Positions 24,678 through 32,591 are shown, counted from the stretch's first letter. The stretch is DNA of 35,866 nucleotides from Firmicutes bacterium CAG:552 (GCA_000435495.1 FR884015.1:14173-50038); one strand, 5' to 3'. Numbers and translations are program-made. Notes: a model not told the origin generated them from the sequence alone.

Positions 24678-24709
24678 AACAGGTTTGGGGACTCTCGACC
24701 TGTTTTTTT
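24678..24709 (+). terminator. Riboswitch expression-platform terminator
   Basis: AACAGGT pairs with ACCTGTT around a 13-base loop and runs into seven T's. TATTGAC just before it (24671-24677) duplicates the 3' strand of P1 and could pair with the P1 5' strand GTCAATA. CAAAC after P1 (24628-24632) can pair with GTTTG (24683-24687) inside the stem, a possible antiterminator. The exact switching pairings are inferred. Between here and the BMP gene (24710-24800) I see only a ribosome binding site, CGGAGG. Confidence 0.9.
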
Positions 24710-24800
24710 ATTTCTCTTGCTCATTGAATCGGTGTTACTCCCTCGGGGGAACATAATAAATCAATATTGCCTAAACGTATAAAAGGCAACGGAGGAAAAA

Positions 24801-26027
24801 ATGAAAAAGATTTTGGCATTTGTACTGTCTATCGCAGTAGTCTTCGGTATGGTTACCACCATCTCGGCTTGCACGAGCGAGACACCTATCGTAGGTCTTA
24901 TTTGTCTTCACGACGAATCGTCGACTTACGACAAGAACTTCATCGACGCATTCGAAGCTGCATGCAAAGCTAAGGGCCTTAAGAAAGGTCAGTGGATCAT
25001 CAAGACCGGTGTACACGAAGAAGGCAGCGATTGCAAAGACACCGCAGAACAGTTCGTTAAGCTCGGATGCAAAGCAATATTTGCCGACAGCTTCGGTCAC
25101 GAAGACAGCATGCTCGAGGTTGCTAAAAAGTATCCCGAAGTTCAGTTCTGCCACGCTACCGGTGTAAAAGCTCATACCGAAAACTTGTCTAACTTCCATA
25201 ACGCTTTCGCTTCTATCTACGAAGGTCGTTATCTTGCCGGCGTAGCTGCAGGTCTCAAACTTCAGGAAATGATCGCAGCTAACAAGATCACCGACGCTAT
25301 GAAAGAAGGCGAAAACATCAAAATCGGTTACGTAGGCGCTTATCCCTATGCCGAAGTTAAATCCGGATATACCTCTTGGTTCCTTGGAGTTAGATCCATT
25401 GTTCCCAACGTTGTCATGAAAGTTAAATTTACTAATGAATGGTACTCCATGGAAAAAGAACTAAACACCGCTAACTACCTTATCAGCGAACAGCACTGCG
25501 CAATTATCAGCCAGCACGCAGACTCCATGGGTGCTCCCAACGCTTGCGAAGCAGCCGAAGTTCCCAACGTTTCCTACAACGGAAGCACCGCAGCAAGCTG
25601 CCCCAAGACCTTCATCGTATCTTCCAGAATCAACTGGCAGCCGTACTTCGAACTTATGATTGACGCAGTTACCGGCGGCAAAGCTCTTCCCACCGATTGG
25701 ACCGGCAACATCAGCACCGGCAGCGTAGTTCTTACCGAACTCGGCGCAGCTGCCGCAGCTAACACCCAGGCAAAGATCGACGAAGTTAAGGCTAAACTTT
25801 TGAATGGTTCTCTTAAGGTATTCGACCTCAGCACCTTCACCGTTAACGGAGCAGCTCTCGTAGACAACTTTATGGCAAACGTTAACGACGACGCAGCTTT
25901 CACTCCCGACACCGTAGTTATTAAAACTACCGAATCCGGAATCAAGTACTTTGCAGAAAGCGAATTCCGTTCGGCTCCCTACTTCGAGGTAGACATCGAC
26001 GGTATCACCATCATTGCAAACAACTAA
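24801..26027 (+). CDS. BMP family nucleoside-binding lipoprotein
   Basis: A 408-aa substrate-binding lipoprotein that catches purine nucleosides, or a related solute, outside the cell for the ABC importer encoded next. The signal peptide ends in a lipobox ISAC with Cys24 as the lipid-attachment site. The mature part has the BMP/PnrA fold pattern: VGLICLHDESSTYDKNFIDAF, CKAIFADSFGHEDSM, the ligand-loop region SIYEGRYLAGVAAGL, then IGYVGAYPYAEVKSGYTSWFLG. CGGAGG lies six bases before the ATG. Codon use differs from the neighbours (many C-ending codons, AAG for lysine), as expected for an abundant protein. The guanine riboswitch in front strongly favours a purine substrate. Confidence 0.95.
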   Translation: MKKILAFVLSIAVVFGMVTTISACTSETPIVGLICLHDESSTYDKNFIDAFEAACKAKGLKKGQWIIKTGVHEEGSDCKDTAEQFVKLGCKAIFADSFGHEDSMLEVAKKYPEVQFCHATGVKAHTENLSNFHNAFASIYEGRYLAGVAAGLKLQEMIAANKITDAMKEGENIKIGYVGAYPYAEVKSGYTSWFLGVRSIVPNVVMKVKFTNEWYSMEKELNTANYLISEQHCAIISQHADSMGAPNACEAAEVPNVSYNGSTAASCPKTFIVSSRINWQPYFELMIDAVTGGKALPTDWTGNISTGSVVLTELGAAAAANTQAKIDEVKAKLLNGSLKVFDLSTFTVNGAALVDNFMANVNDDAAFTPDTVVIKTTESGIKYFAESEFRSAPYFEVDIDGITIIANN

Positions 26028-26062
26028 ACTAAATGGACGATTTGTATCGACAACTAAACTAA
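26021..26062 (+). repeat. Pair of 12-base direct repeats at the end of the BMP gene
   Basis: CAACTAAACTAA occurs at 26021-26032, where it includes the BMP stop codon, and again at 26051-26062. The repeats are spaced exactly 30 bases apart and precede the attenuating terminator. A small tandem duplication is the simplest explanation. Confidence 0.8.
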
Positions 26063-26069
26063 CGTTTTC

Positions 26070-26105
26070 ACTAAGGCGGAGATATCTCCGCCTTAGTCGA
26101 TTTTT
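26070..26105 (+). terminator. Intra-operon terminator between lipoprotein and ATPase genes
   Basis: A perfect 28-base palindrome (arms ACTAAGGCGGAGAT) is followed by CGATTTTT. In many importer operons such a hairpin gives high expression of the binding protein and lower read-through to the membrane components, and also protects the first message. The ATPase gene starts 30 bases later with no promoter visible. Confidence 0.9.
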
Positions 26106-26134
26106 ATCAAATACAATTTTTTGGGAGGAACACC

Positions 26135-27817
26135 GTGAACAACGCCACACCGATGCTCGAAATAAAAGGCGTAAGTAAATATTTTGGCAGTACCGTTGCC
26201 AACAAAGACATAAATCTCACCGTAAACAAAGGCGAGATTTTGGCTTTGCTCGGAGAAAACGGCAGCGGAAAAACTACTTTGATGAACATGATTTCCGGCA
26301 TCTACTACCCCGACGAAGGTCATATTTACATTAACGGCGAAGAAGCTCATATAGCGTCGCCGCAAGACGCATTCGGCTACAAAATAGGCATGATACATCA
26401 GCATTTTAAACTTATCAACGTCTTTACCGCTACCGAAAATATTATCCTTGGCTGCAAAGAAAAATCGCTGAGTAAAGCCGAAAACAATCAAAAGGTAAAA
26501 GAGATTGCCGCTAAATACGGATTTTCGATAGACCCTACGAAAAAGATTTACGACATGTCGGTATCAGAAAAACAAACCGTAGAAATAATCAAAGTTCTCT
26601 ACAGGGGCGCCGAACTGCTTATATTGGATGAACCTACCGCCGTACTTACTCCGCAAGAGACCGAAAAACTTTTCGCCGTACTCAGAGAGATGAAAAAAGA
26701 CGGTAAATCCATAATAATAATAACTCACAAATTAAACGAAGTTATGGCAATATCGGACAGAGTTGCGGTACTCAGAAAAGGTCACTATATCGGAGATATA
26801 AAGACTTCGGACGCAGACGAAAATATTTTGACAGAAATGATGGTCGGACAAAAAATTTCGCTGAACATTAATCGATCCCTACCGGTAGAGCCTCAAGACA
26901 GATTGATTCTCAATAATATTTCGCTAAAGAATTCCGAAGGCGTAACCGTTCTCGACGATGTTTCGTTTACGATAAGATCGGGTGAAATTCTCGGCGTTGC
27001 AGGCATTGCAGGCAGCGGTCAAAAGGAATTGCTCGAAAGCATCGCAGGACTCCATAACCTCAAAAACGGAGAAATAATCTTCCATAATCCCAAAAAAAAT
27101 AAGCCGGTTACATTCTTTCATAAAACGCTTAAGGACGTAAAAGACTTAGCAAAGAAAGGTGCATTCCACTATGAGAACGGCGAAAAGGTCGATCTTAAAG
27201 ACAAATCGGACAAGGAAATTCGTACACTGGTAGACGAAGGTAAAATACTTTTTTACGAAGACGAAATAATCAACCTCAAAGACAAAACGCCACTGCAGAT
27301 AAGAGATCTAGGCATAAAATTGTCCTTTGTCCCCGAAGACAGATTGGGCATGGGACTTGTCGGCAACATGAATATAACCGACAATATGATGCTGAGGAGC
27401 TACAGAAAAGGCAAAGGCATGTTCCTTAACCGAGCTAAGCCCAAAGCTCTTGCCAAAGAAATCGTAGACGAATTAGAAGTTGTCACGCCGTCCATAGATA
27501 CTCCCGTGCGAAAGCTGTCGGGCGGCAACGTTCAAAAGGTACTTGTCGGCAGAGAGCTTAGCTCCGCTCCTAAAGTGTTTATGGCAGCGTACCCGGTACG
27601 AGGCTTGGACATAAACTCTTCGTACACCATATATAACCTTCTCAATCGGCAAAAAGAAAAGGGAACCGCCGTCATCTACGTAGGCGAAGACCTCGACGTG
27701 CTTATCGCTTTGTGCGACCGCATTATGGTAATAAGCGACGGTAAAATCACCGGTATCGTAGACGCGCGTACCACCGACAAAAACGAAATCGGTTTGCTTA
27801 TGACAAAACACGATTAA
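26135..27817 (+). CDS. Double-domain ABC ATPase of the nucleoside importer
   Basis: A 560-aa protein with two fused nucleotide-binding domains that powers the importer (NupA/RbsA-like architecture). Domain 1 has Walker A GENGSGKT (40-47), signature-like MSVSEKQ (141-147) and Walker B LLILDE (161-166). Domain 2 has a degenerate Walker A, GIAGSGQK (290-297), signature LSGGN (461-465), and FMAAYPVRGLD in place of the usual Walker B ending, as expected for the degenerate half. Residues about 317-387, between domain 2's early strands and VPEDRLGMGLV, form a charged insertion not usual in this family and account for the extra length (510 or so is typical). The start is GTG with GGGAGG six bases upstream. 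Confidence 0.93.
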   Translation: MNNATPMLEIKGVSKYFGSTVANKDINLTVNKGEILALLGENGSGKTTLMNMISGIYYPDEGHIYINGEEAHIASPQDAFGYKIGMIHQHFKLINVFTATENIILGCKEKSLSKAENNQKVKEIAAKYGFSIDPTKKIYDMSVSEKQTVEIIKVLYRGAELLILDEPTAVLTPQETEKLFAVLREMKKDGKSIIIITHKLNEVMAISDRVAVLRKGHYIGDIKTSDADENILTEMMVGQKISLNINRSLPVEPQDRLILNNISLKNSEGVTVLDDVSFTIRSGEILGVAGIAGSGQKELLESIAGLHNLKNGEIIFHNPKKNKPVTFFHKTLKDVKDLAKKGAFHYENGEKVDLKDKSDKEIRTLVDEGKILFYEDEIINLKDKTPLQIRDLGIKLSFVPEDRLGMGLVGNMNITDNMMLRSYRKGKGMFLNRAKPKALAKEIVDELEVVTPSIDTPVRKLSGGNVQKVLVGRELSSAPKVFMAAYPVRGLDINSSYTIYNLLNRQKEKGTAVIYVGEDLDVLIALCDRIMVISDGKITGIVDARTTDKNEIGLLMTKHD

Positions 27818-27831
27818 CAAAGGAGATTGGA

Positions 27832-29019
27832 ATGAAAAACACTAAATCTAAACGAGAACCGCTTCTTCGAATCGCAAAGCGCAAAGATATCGGCAAATGG
27901 AAATCGCTCTCCATTCGCCTCGGCTGTGTAGCGGTAGCCTTGATATTCGGTTGTATTCTTTTCGCCGCATTTGCAAAAACCAACCCCTTTGCCGTACTCG
28001 GATACGTGTTTCAGGGCGCACTTTCGTTAGGTATTGACACTACGATGCAAAAGACCTCCCTGCTGCTTCTCGTGGCATTGGCACTCATACCCGCTTTCAA
28101 AATGAAATTTTGGAACTTGGGCGGAAACGGTCAGGTGTTGATGTCCATGCTTGCAAGCATAGCAATAATGAGATCGCTCGGTCCCACCTATTCAGTTGCG
28201 CTGACTATACCGCTTATGATAATAGCGAGCATCGCAACCGGAATAATATGGGCGCTTATCCCCGCAATATTCAAAGCGTTTTTCGGCACTAACGAATCTC
28301 TCTTTACTCTCATGCTCAACTACATCGCCGAATTTACAGTTTCGTATTTTACGTTCGTTTGGCTTACCGACAGCAACGGCGTGTTGACTAAAACCGCTCT
28401 CGGAACGATTGCATACAGTCATCTTCCCACACTGGGCAAGCCTTTCGTACTCCTTATCCTCGTCGCCGCTTTGCTTACCGCAGCAATGTACGTATACTTA
28501 AACAAAAGCAAACACGGCTACGAGCTTACCGTAGTCGGCGAAAGCGAAAATACAGCAAAGTATATAGGTATTAACACCAAAAAGGTAATTATCCGCACTC
28601 TTATAGTGTCCGGTGCGGTATGCGGTCTGGTAGGACTACTCAAAGCCGGCGGACTTGACTATACTATAGGTAAAACTTCTCACAACAATATGGGCTTTAC
28701 CTCGATAATGGCTGCGTGGTTAGGCGGATTCAATCCCGTCGCCACCGCCGCAAGCTCATTCTTTATTGCATTCGTAGACACCGGCATAAGCCATGCGGCA
28801 ATGATGAGCGGACTTAAATCGGGAGCAATGCCCGAAATGATTATCGGCGTCGTTTACTTCTTCGTTATAGCGGGAAGTTTCCTTACCGAATATCGTATCA
28901 TACTGAGATCGGACCTAAAAGAAAAGTTGTCCGTATTCACCGGTAAAATAGCAGGACTGTTCAAACGAGACAAAAAGCAAGCGGAGATTGCGCCGCAAAA
29001 GGAGGACAACAATGGTTAA
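27832..29019 (+). CDS. Nucleoside ABC transporter permease 1
   Basis: A 395-aa membrane protein of the branched BPD_transp_2 (COG4603-type) permease family. A basic cytoplasmic N-terminus (about 25 residues) leads to about eight to ten membrane helices. Family markers include KMKFWNLGGNGQVLMSMLAS near residue 90 and the ATPase-contacting loop YELTVVGESENTAKYIGIN near residue 235, followed by GLVGLLKAGG. AAAGGAG precedes the ATG, 14 bases after the ATPase stop. It pairs with the next gene to form the membrane channel of the purine nucleoside importer. Confidence 0.94.
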   Translation: MKNTKSKREPLLRIAKRKDIGKWKSLSIRLGCVAVALIFGCILFAAFAKTNPFAVLGYVFQGALSLGIDTTMQKTSLLLLVALALIPAFKMKFWNLGGNGQVLMSMLASIAIMRSLGPTYSVALTIPLMIIASIATGIIWALIPAIFKAFFGTNESLFTLMLNYIAEFTVSYFTFVWLTDSNGVLTKTALGTIAYSHLPTLGKPFVLLILVAALLTAAMYVYLNKSKHGYELTVVGESENTAKYIGINTKKVIIRTLIVSGAVCGLVGLLKAGGLDYTIGKTSHNNMGFTSIMAAWLGGFNPVATAASSFFIAFVDTGISHAAMMSGLKSGAMPEMIIGVVYFFVIAGSFLTEYRIILRSDLKEKLSVFTGKIAGLFKRDKKQAEIAPQKEDNNG

Positions 29020-29968
29020 TATAGTAGTCAGCGCCATTATTTGGGGCGTAAGCTATTTGTTCGGCTGCGTAGGCGAAATCATTTCCGAAAAAGCAGGTCA
29101 TCTTAACCTCGGTATTCCGGGAATCATGTGTATGGGCGCTATGGGCGGCGCATTGGGCGCATTGCTATGCTCGTCATCGAGTTGGCTAGTTTTGATACTT
29201 ATGTCGATGCTCTTCTCTATGCTTTTCTCGCTGCTCGGCGGCGGCATATACGCATTTCTTACGGTATCGCTCAGATGCAATCAAAATATTACCGGACTTG
29301 CGCTTACCACTTTCGGAGCGGGATTTGCTCAAGTAATCGTAGACAAGTTCAGCAATATCGAAACGCTCAGTAAACTTGCAAGCGCTTCCGACATTATATC
29401 AAAAAGCTTACCTTTTGCGAGTAAACTCGGAGTATTCGGAAAGTTATTCTTCTCTTACGGCTTTTACGTCTACCTGGCTCTCGCTATAGCCATAGTCGCT
29501 CACATCGTGTTAAAACGCACCCGAGTAGGACTTAACTTGCGAGCTATAGGCGAAAATCCGGCTGCTGCAGACGCAGTTGGTATCAACGTAACCGCATACA
29601 AATATGCTGCGATACTGATAGGATGCGTAATCGCAGGTCTTGGCGGAGCGGCATATTTCCTCGGTCCCGTAGCGAGAGGCGGCGACAGCAACTTCTGTCT
29701 GACTATATCTGCAATAGGTTGGATATCCATAGCCTTGGTTATTTTCTCACTTTGGAAACCCCTATTCGCTATCTTCGGATCGTTTATATTCTCTGTACTC
29801 TACTCTCTTTCGAGCTATATAAAGGTAAGCGGATCGGGCGAAGAACTTTACAAAATGCTTCCCTACGTCGTAACCATATTGGTGCTTGTCCTCACCTCTA
29901 TAAAAAGCAATAAGGAGCTTCAAGCGCCGCAGGCGTTGGGAATACCGTACTTCAGAGAAGAGCGGTAG
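29012..29968 (+). CDS. Nucleoside ABC transporter permease 2
   Basis: A 318-aa membrane protein of the COG1079-type permease family, partner of the preceding gene. Markers are the N-terminal GEIISEKAGHLNLGIPGIMCMG and the coupling loop VGLNLRAIGENPAAADAVGIN near residue 175. About eight helices are predicted. The chosen ATG at 29012 has AGGAGG six bases upstream and overlaps the previous gene's end by eight bases; a TTG 24 bases earlier has no ribosome binding site. It is the last gene of the operon, followed by a hairpin terminator. Confidence 0.94.
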   Translation: MVNIVVSAIIWGVSYLFGCVGEIISEKAGHLNLGIPGIMCMGAMGGALGALLCSSSSWLVLILMSMLFSMLFSLLGGGIYAFLTVSLRCNQNITGLALTTFGAGFAQVIVDKFSNIETLSKLASASDIISKSLPFASKLGVFGKLFFSYGFYVYLALAIAIVAHIVLKRTRVGLNLRAIGENPAAADAVGINVTAYKYAAILIGCVIAGLGGAAYFLGPVARGGDSNFCLTISAIGWISIALVIFSLWKPLFAIFGSFIFSVLYSLSSYIKVSGSGEELYKMLPYVVTILVLVLTSIKSNKELQAPQALGIPYFREER

Positions 29969-30357
29969 CAAACGACAAGCATCTTAAGGGTACAGCTCGT
30001 TGTTCTAAATACTATAAAAACCGACAACGGCTTTATCTTAAAAATACAAACCGACAAAATAAAAAAATGCTTTATCCAAAAAAGGTAAAGCGTTTTTTAT
30101 TGTCAAAAGCTATATATCACCGCATAAAAACCTTACTTATAGCGGAACGTTTTATATAAACGCTTTATTATTCCGATGCCCATTCCGGGAAACTTTCCTT
30201 CGCTAAAACCTTTTGAATTGCATTTGAAAGTGTCATCTAAAAAATCAACCGACTTGCACTTTTAAAAACCGTTGTTCAAAAAATGCACTTTACACACGGC
30301 TCGTACCGCATTTTGCATAGCCGGTTCTCGGCGTTCATACTACACCGGATATTCGCC
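29969..30357. other. Intergenic stretch, terminator and no convincing gene
   Basis: About 390 bases separate the importer operon from the convergent SpoIVFB gene. The left part holds the terminator at 30060-30098. The rest has only very short frames, the most protein-like being a 22-codon minus-strand frame (30168-30236, starting MTLSNAIQKVLAKESF) without a ribosome binding site, possibly gene debris. A 16-base sequence at 30304-30319 recurs at 22886-22901. Confidence 0.65.
30060..30098. terminator. Terminator of the nucleoside importer operon
   Basis: GCTTTA-T-CC pairs with GG-TAAAGC around an A-rich loop, with a T-run on the right and an A-run on the left. It can serve the plus-strand operon and, less strongly, transcripts from the right. 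It lies about 95 bases after the last permease gene. Confidence 0.82.
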
Positions 30358-31248
30358 CTATTGTCTTGCAAATTTACATACGTTTACAAAATTTTTGTCC
30401 ATAAAAACTTCGCTCAGGCTTAGCGTAAGCGGATACTTAAGCGAAATTCTTTCAAGTTCGGATTCCGTAATTTCCCTCTGTCTCATATCGTCGTCGACAA
30501 CTACGAAAACAGTAAAGTATTCGGGATTAAGCAGTTTTCGTAGCGTCACCAGCGTGGCGCTTTGATCGATCATTATTCTGTTTACCTTGATGCCTTTTTT
30601 TAGTCGCTCTTTTAAGTATGCCATCTTGTACAGGCTCCTGTATGCGCTGTCATTATCCGGAAAAACGGTGCTTACAAGCATAAATGCGCCGGCGCTCGCT
30701 AGCGTAAGATTTACTTTTTTCAGAAGAAGCAGCGCAACAAACGCCGACAAAAACAAAAACGATATGACGTATCCCACTTTTCGCAAGCGTTTATAAGCCT
30801 TTTCCCTCTTAAGTTTTGTACTCGCCGCAGCAAGCGCAATTCTTCCGCCGTCAAGCGGAAAGACGGGCAAAGCGTTAAAACACGCTGTAAATATGTTTGC
30901 CGTCGCCAAATCGCCGGTCACGGCATATACGGACGGAAACATCCACCACAGCGCAGTAGTCAACACGGCAATGGCAACGTTTGCAATCGGTCCTGCAGCA
31001 GCTACGATTATCTCGTCTTTTGCGCTCATCGTTTCAAATTTTCCGCTTAAAGCTGCGCCGTATGGCATAAACTTTACGGTGTCGAGAACGTAACCGAGCT
31101 TTTGCGCCGTAAAAGCATGCGCAAGCTCGTGCGCCGTGATAGTAAAAACGTATATGCAAAGCTGTCCTGCGCCGCCGAAGGCGACGATAACCGCACACAT
31201 TACGATAGTAAACGGCGAAACGTATATCTTAAGCCGTTTTTTCACCAT
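30358..31248 (-). CDS. spoIVFB: M50 family intramembrane metalloprotease (SpoIVFB-like)
   Basis: A 296-aa site-2 protease. The zinc motif HELAH lies at residues 40-44 inside a membrane helix, and the second ligand motif NALPVFPLDGGRIALA (Asp133) follows in another helix. A soluble C-terminal part (about 210-296, with VNRIMIDQSATLVTLRKLL) takes the place of the regulatory CBS-type domain of SpoIVFB. In B. subtilis this protease cleaves pro-sigma-K in the mother cell. Its position at the end of a mre/min cluster matches clostridial SpoIVFB. Whether this organism sporulates cannot be told from the window. The ATG overlaps the end of the previous small gene. Confidence 0.85.
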   Translation of the reverse strand: MVKKRLKIYVSPFTIVMCAVIVAFGGAGQLCIYVFTITAHELAHAFTAQKLGYVLDTVKFMPYGAALSGKFETMSAKDEIIVAAAGPIANVAIAVLTTALWWMFPSVYAVTGDLATANIFTACFNALPVFPLDGGRIALAAASTKLKREKAYKRLRKVGYVISFLFLSAFVALLLLKKVNLTLASAGAFMLVSTVFPDNDSAYRSLYKMAYLKERLKKGIKVNRIMIDQSATLVTLRKLLNPEYFTVFVVVDDDMRQREITESELERISLKYPLTLSLSEVFMDKNFVNVCKFARQ

Positions 31249-31436
31249 AGCTTATCTGCCGCCGTTTTTAATGCCTCGCCAAAAAAATCGGCATTTGTGG
31301 CGGCAAAATATAAGGCGACGGCAGCAACTGTAATTGCCAATAACAATATAACGTTATGCTTTTTTCGAGGCTCTGCCTTTTTGCTTTTCGGCGTAACCGT
31401 AACGGTAGCTCTTCGTATTCCGTAATATTTGTCCAT
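31242..31436 (-). CDS. 64-aa single-pass membrane protein in the SpoIVFA position
   Basis: A short protein with a basic N-terminus (KSKKAEPRKKHN), one membrane helix (about residues 29-47) and a short outer tail ending ADKLW. The orientation is N-in, C-out. It overlaps the SpoIVFB start by seven bases, so the two are translated together. In other Firmicutes the gene just before spoIVFB is spoIVFA, whose product is much longer and carries an M23-like domain. Here only the N-terminal anchor part would remain. It may be a minimal SpoIVFB partner, but sequence similarity to SpoIVFA cannot be shown by eye. Confidence 0.7.
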   Translation of the reverse strand: MDKYYGIRRATVTVTPKSKKAEPRKKHNVILLLAITVAAVALYFAATNADFFGEALKTAADKLW

Positions 31437-31470
31437 ACGCTATTGTATGAGCGGCAAACGGAGGTAATAA

Positions 31471-31668
31471 CTACAATCTTTCTCCCAACTCCTTAAACTC
31501 GCCTTTTATTTCCACGGTGACGCCGTCTGCGCTCCGCCACGCCCTAAAATAATCCACTCTCATAAATTGCTCGGCAACGTTTTTAATCTCCGAATACATT
31601 ATTTCGGAACCTGCGCCGTGCCTATCGTAACCTAATAACTCATTAAGTTTTTCCCCTTGCTTTGTCAT
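31471..31668 (-). CDS. Short MinE-like protein
   Basis: A 65-aa protein coupled to minD by an ATGA overlap. The segment SEIKNVAEQFMRVDYFRAWRS followed by VTVEIKGEFK has the helix-strand pattern of the C-terminal topological specificity domain of MinE (an 'I...Y/F..VD' helix, then a beta strand). The protein is shorter than MinE (around 85 residues). An N-terminal MinD-binding helix, if present, would be within the first 20 residues. Its position directly after minD supports the call, but identity is weak and it remains a candidate. Confidence 0.6.
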   Translation of the reverse strand: MTKQGEKLNELLGYDRHGAGSEIMYSEIKNVAEQFMRVDYFRAWRSADGVTVEIKGEFKELGERL

Positions 31669-32426
31669 AGCCTTTTTAGCCTCCGCTTTATACTGCCGAA
31701 AATTCCTCTATAACGTTTGGTTACGTCGAACAAATTACGACTGCCGCAAGTTATATTATCGGCAATCATTTTTACGGCAGCCGCACCTTCTCCGCTTACT
31801 TCGCTTTCGCCGCCGGAAATTTTATTTAAATCGTCGTTTTCGGGTAAAATGCCTATTACGTCTGTTCCCAAACTTTCTCTTATTTCTTCGACCGTTATTC
31901 CTCCGTCAAGCAAAAAATCTCCTCGCATTCGATTTATTATCATTGTCGCATCTTTTCCGTACGACTTAATAAGAGTTATTACCTTGGCGGCATCCTTCAA
32001 TGCGCTCAAATGTGCGCTGGTTACCACAACGGCGCTGTCCGAAGCAAGCGCACACCGATAAAACCCATACTCTATTCCCGCCGGGCAATCTATCAAAACG
32101 TAGTCGAAATACCTTTTAAGCTCCTCCACCGAAGTTATTAAGAATTTTGCGTCCAGATTGCCGTTATCTCCGCACGAAAGCAAGTACAAATCGCCGCATG
32201 AAACCAAGGCTTGTTTTAGCCTGCACCTGCCCGCTTCCACGTCGCTCAGATCAAAAACGATACTGCGTTCCGCTCCGAGCAGAATATCGAGATTGTTAAG
32301 CCCTGTGTCGGCGTCTACAAGTGCGACTCTCTTACCTTCTCGAGCGATTGCCTTACCCACGCAAAGCGTAACCGTCGTCTTTCCTACGCCTCCTTTTCCG
32401 GAAGTAAAAACTATAGCTTTGCCCAT
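31665..32426 (-). CDS. minD: Septum site-determining ATPase MinD
   Basis: A 253-aa membrane-associated ATPase that helps place the division septum. It has the deviant Walker A KGGVGKTT at residues 11-18, VALVDADTGLNNLDILLG, the MinD-type VEAGRCRLKQAL, the Walker B-like YVLIDCPAGIE, and a C-terminal amphipathic basic helix (YRGIFGSIKRRLKRL) that would bind the membrane. I start at 32426, where GGAGGAG lies upstream; the frame extends six codons further. It begins a transcription unit after the mreB terminator and is coupled to the MinE-like gene. No minC gene is present between or beside them. Confidence 0.93.
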   Translation of the reverse strand: MGKAIVFTSGKGGVGKTTVTLCVGKAIAREGKRVALVDADTGLNNLDILLGAERSIVFDLSDVEAGRCRLKQALVSCGDLYLLSCGDNGNLDAKFLITSVEELKRYFDYVLIDCPAGIEYGFYRCALASDSAVVVTSAHLSALKDAAKVITLIKSYGKDATMIINRMRGDFLLDGGITVEEIRESLGTDVIGILPENDDLNKISGGESEVSGEGAAAVKMIADNITCGSRNLFDVTKRYRGIFGSIKRRLKRL

Positions 32427-32448
32427 GATGCTCCTCCACAGCATACCG

Positions 32449-32454
32449 ATTATA
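32449..32454 (-). promoter_or_regulatory. Likely -10 box of the minD-spoIVFB unit
   Basis: The minus strand reads ATATAGTATAAT with a perfect TATAAT 22 bases before the minD ATG. No good -35 box is visible at 16-18 bases, so the promoter may rely on the AT-rich upstream sequence or an activator. Confidence 0.55.
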
Positions 32455-32507
32455 CTATATAATTTTTGACTTATAATATCTTTTTTTGTATTAAGCTGTC
32501 TTAATAT

Positions 32508-32541
32508 AAAAAAAATCGCCCGACAAGAAAAGTCGGGTGAT
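32508..32541 (-). terminator. Intrinsic terminator after the MreB-like gene
   Basis: On the minus strand ATCACCCGAC pairs with GTCGGGCGAT (one G-U pair) around a seven-base loop, followed by eight T's. It separates the ppx-maf-mreB unit from the minD unit. Confidence 0.93.
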
Positions 32542-32591
32542 TGCTGTAAACAAATATAAAATGAAAGCGTAAACCTACGGCGGTGAAATCG

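Noticed and set aside
25461..26150. 229-aa minus-strand open frame over the BMP gene end
   Set aside because: It runs across the BMP coding region, the intra-operon terminator and the ATPase start. The composition (Val, Cys, Gly, Ser) reflects the opposite strand of a strongly biased gene.
30168..30236. 22-codon minus-strand frame starting MTLSNAIQKVLAKESF
   Set aside because: It looks protein-like but has no ribosome binding site or promoter and is too short to support. It is mentioned only as possible debris in the gap.
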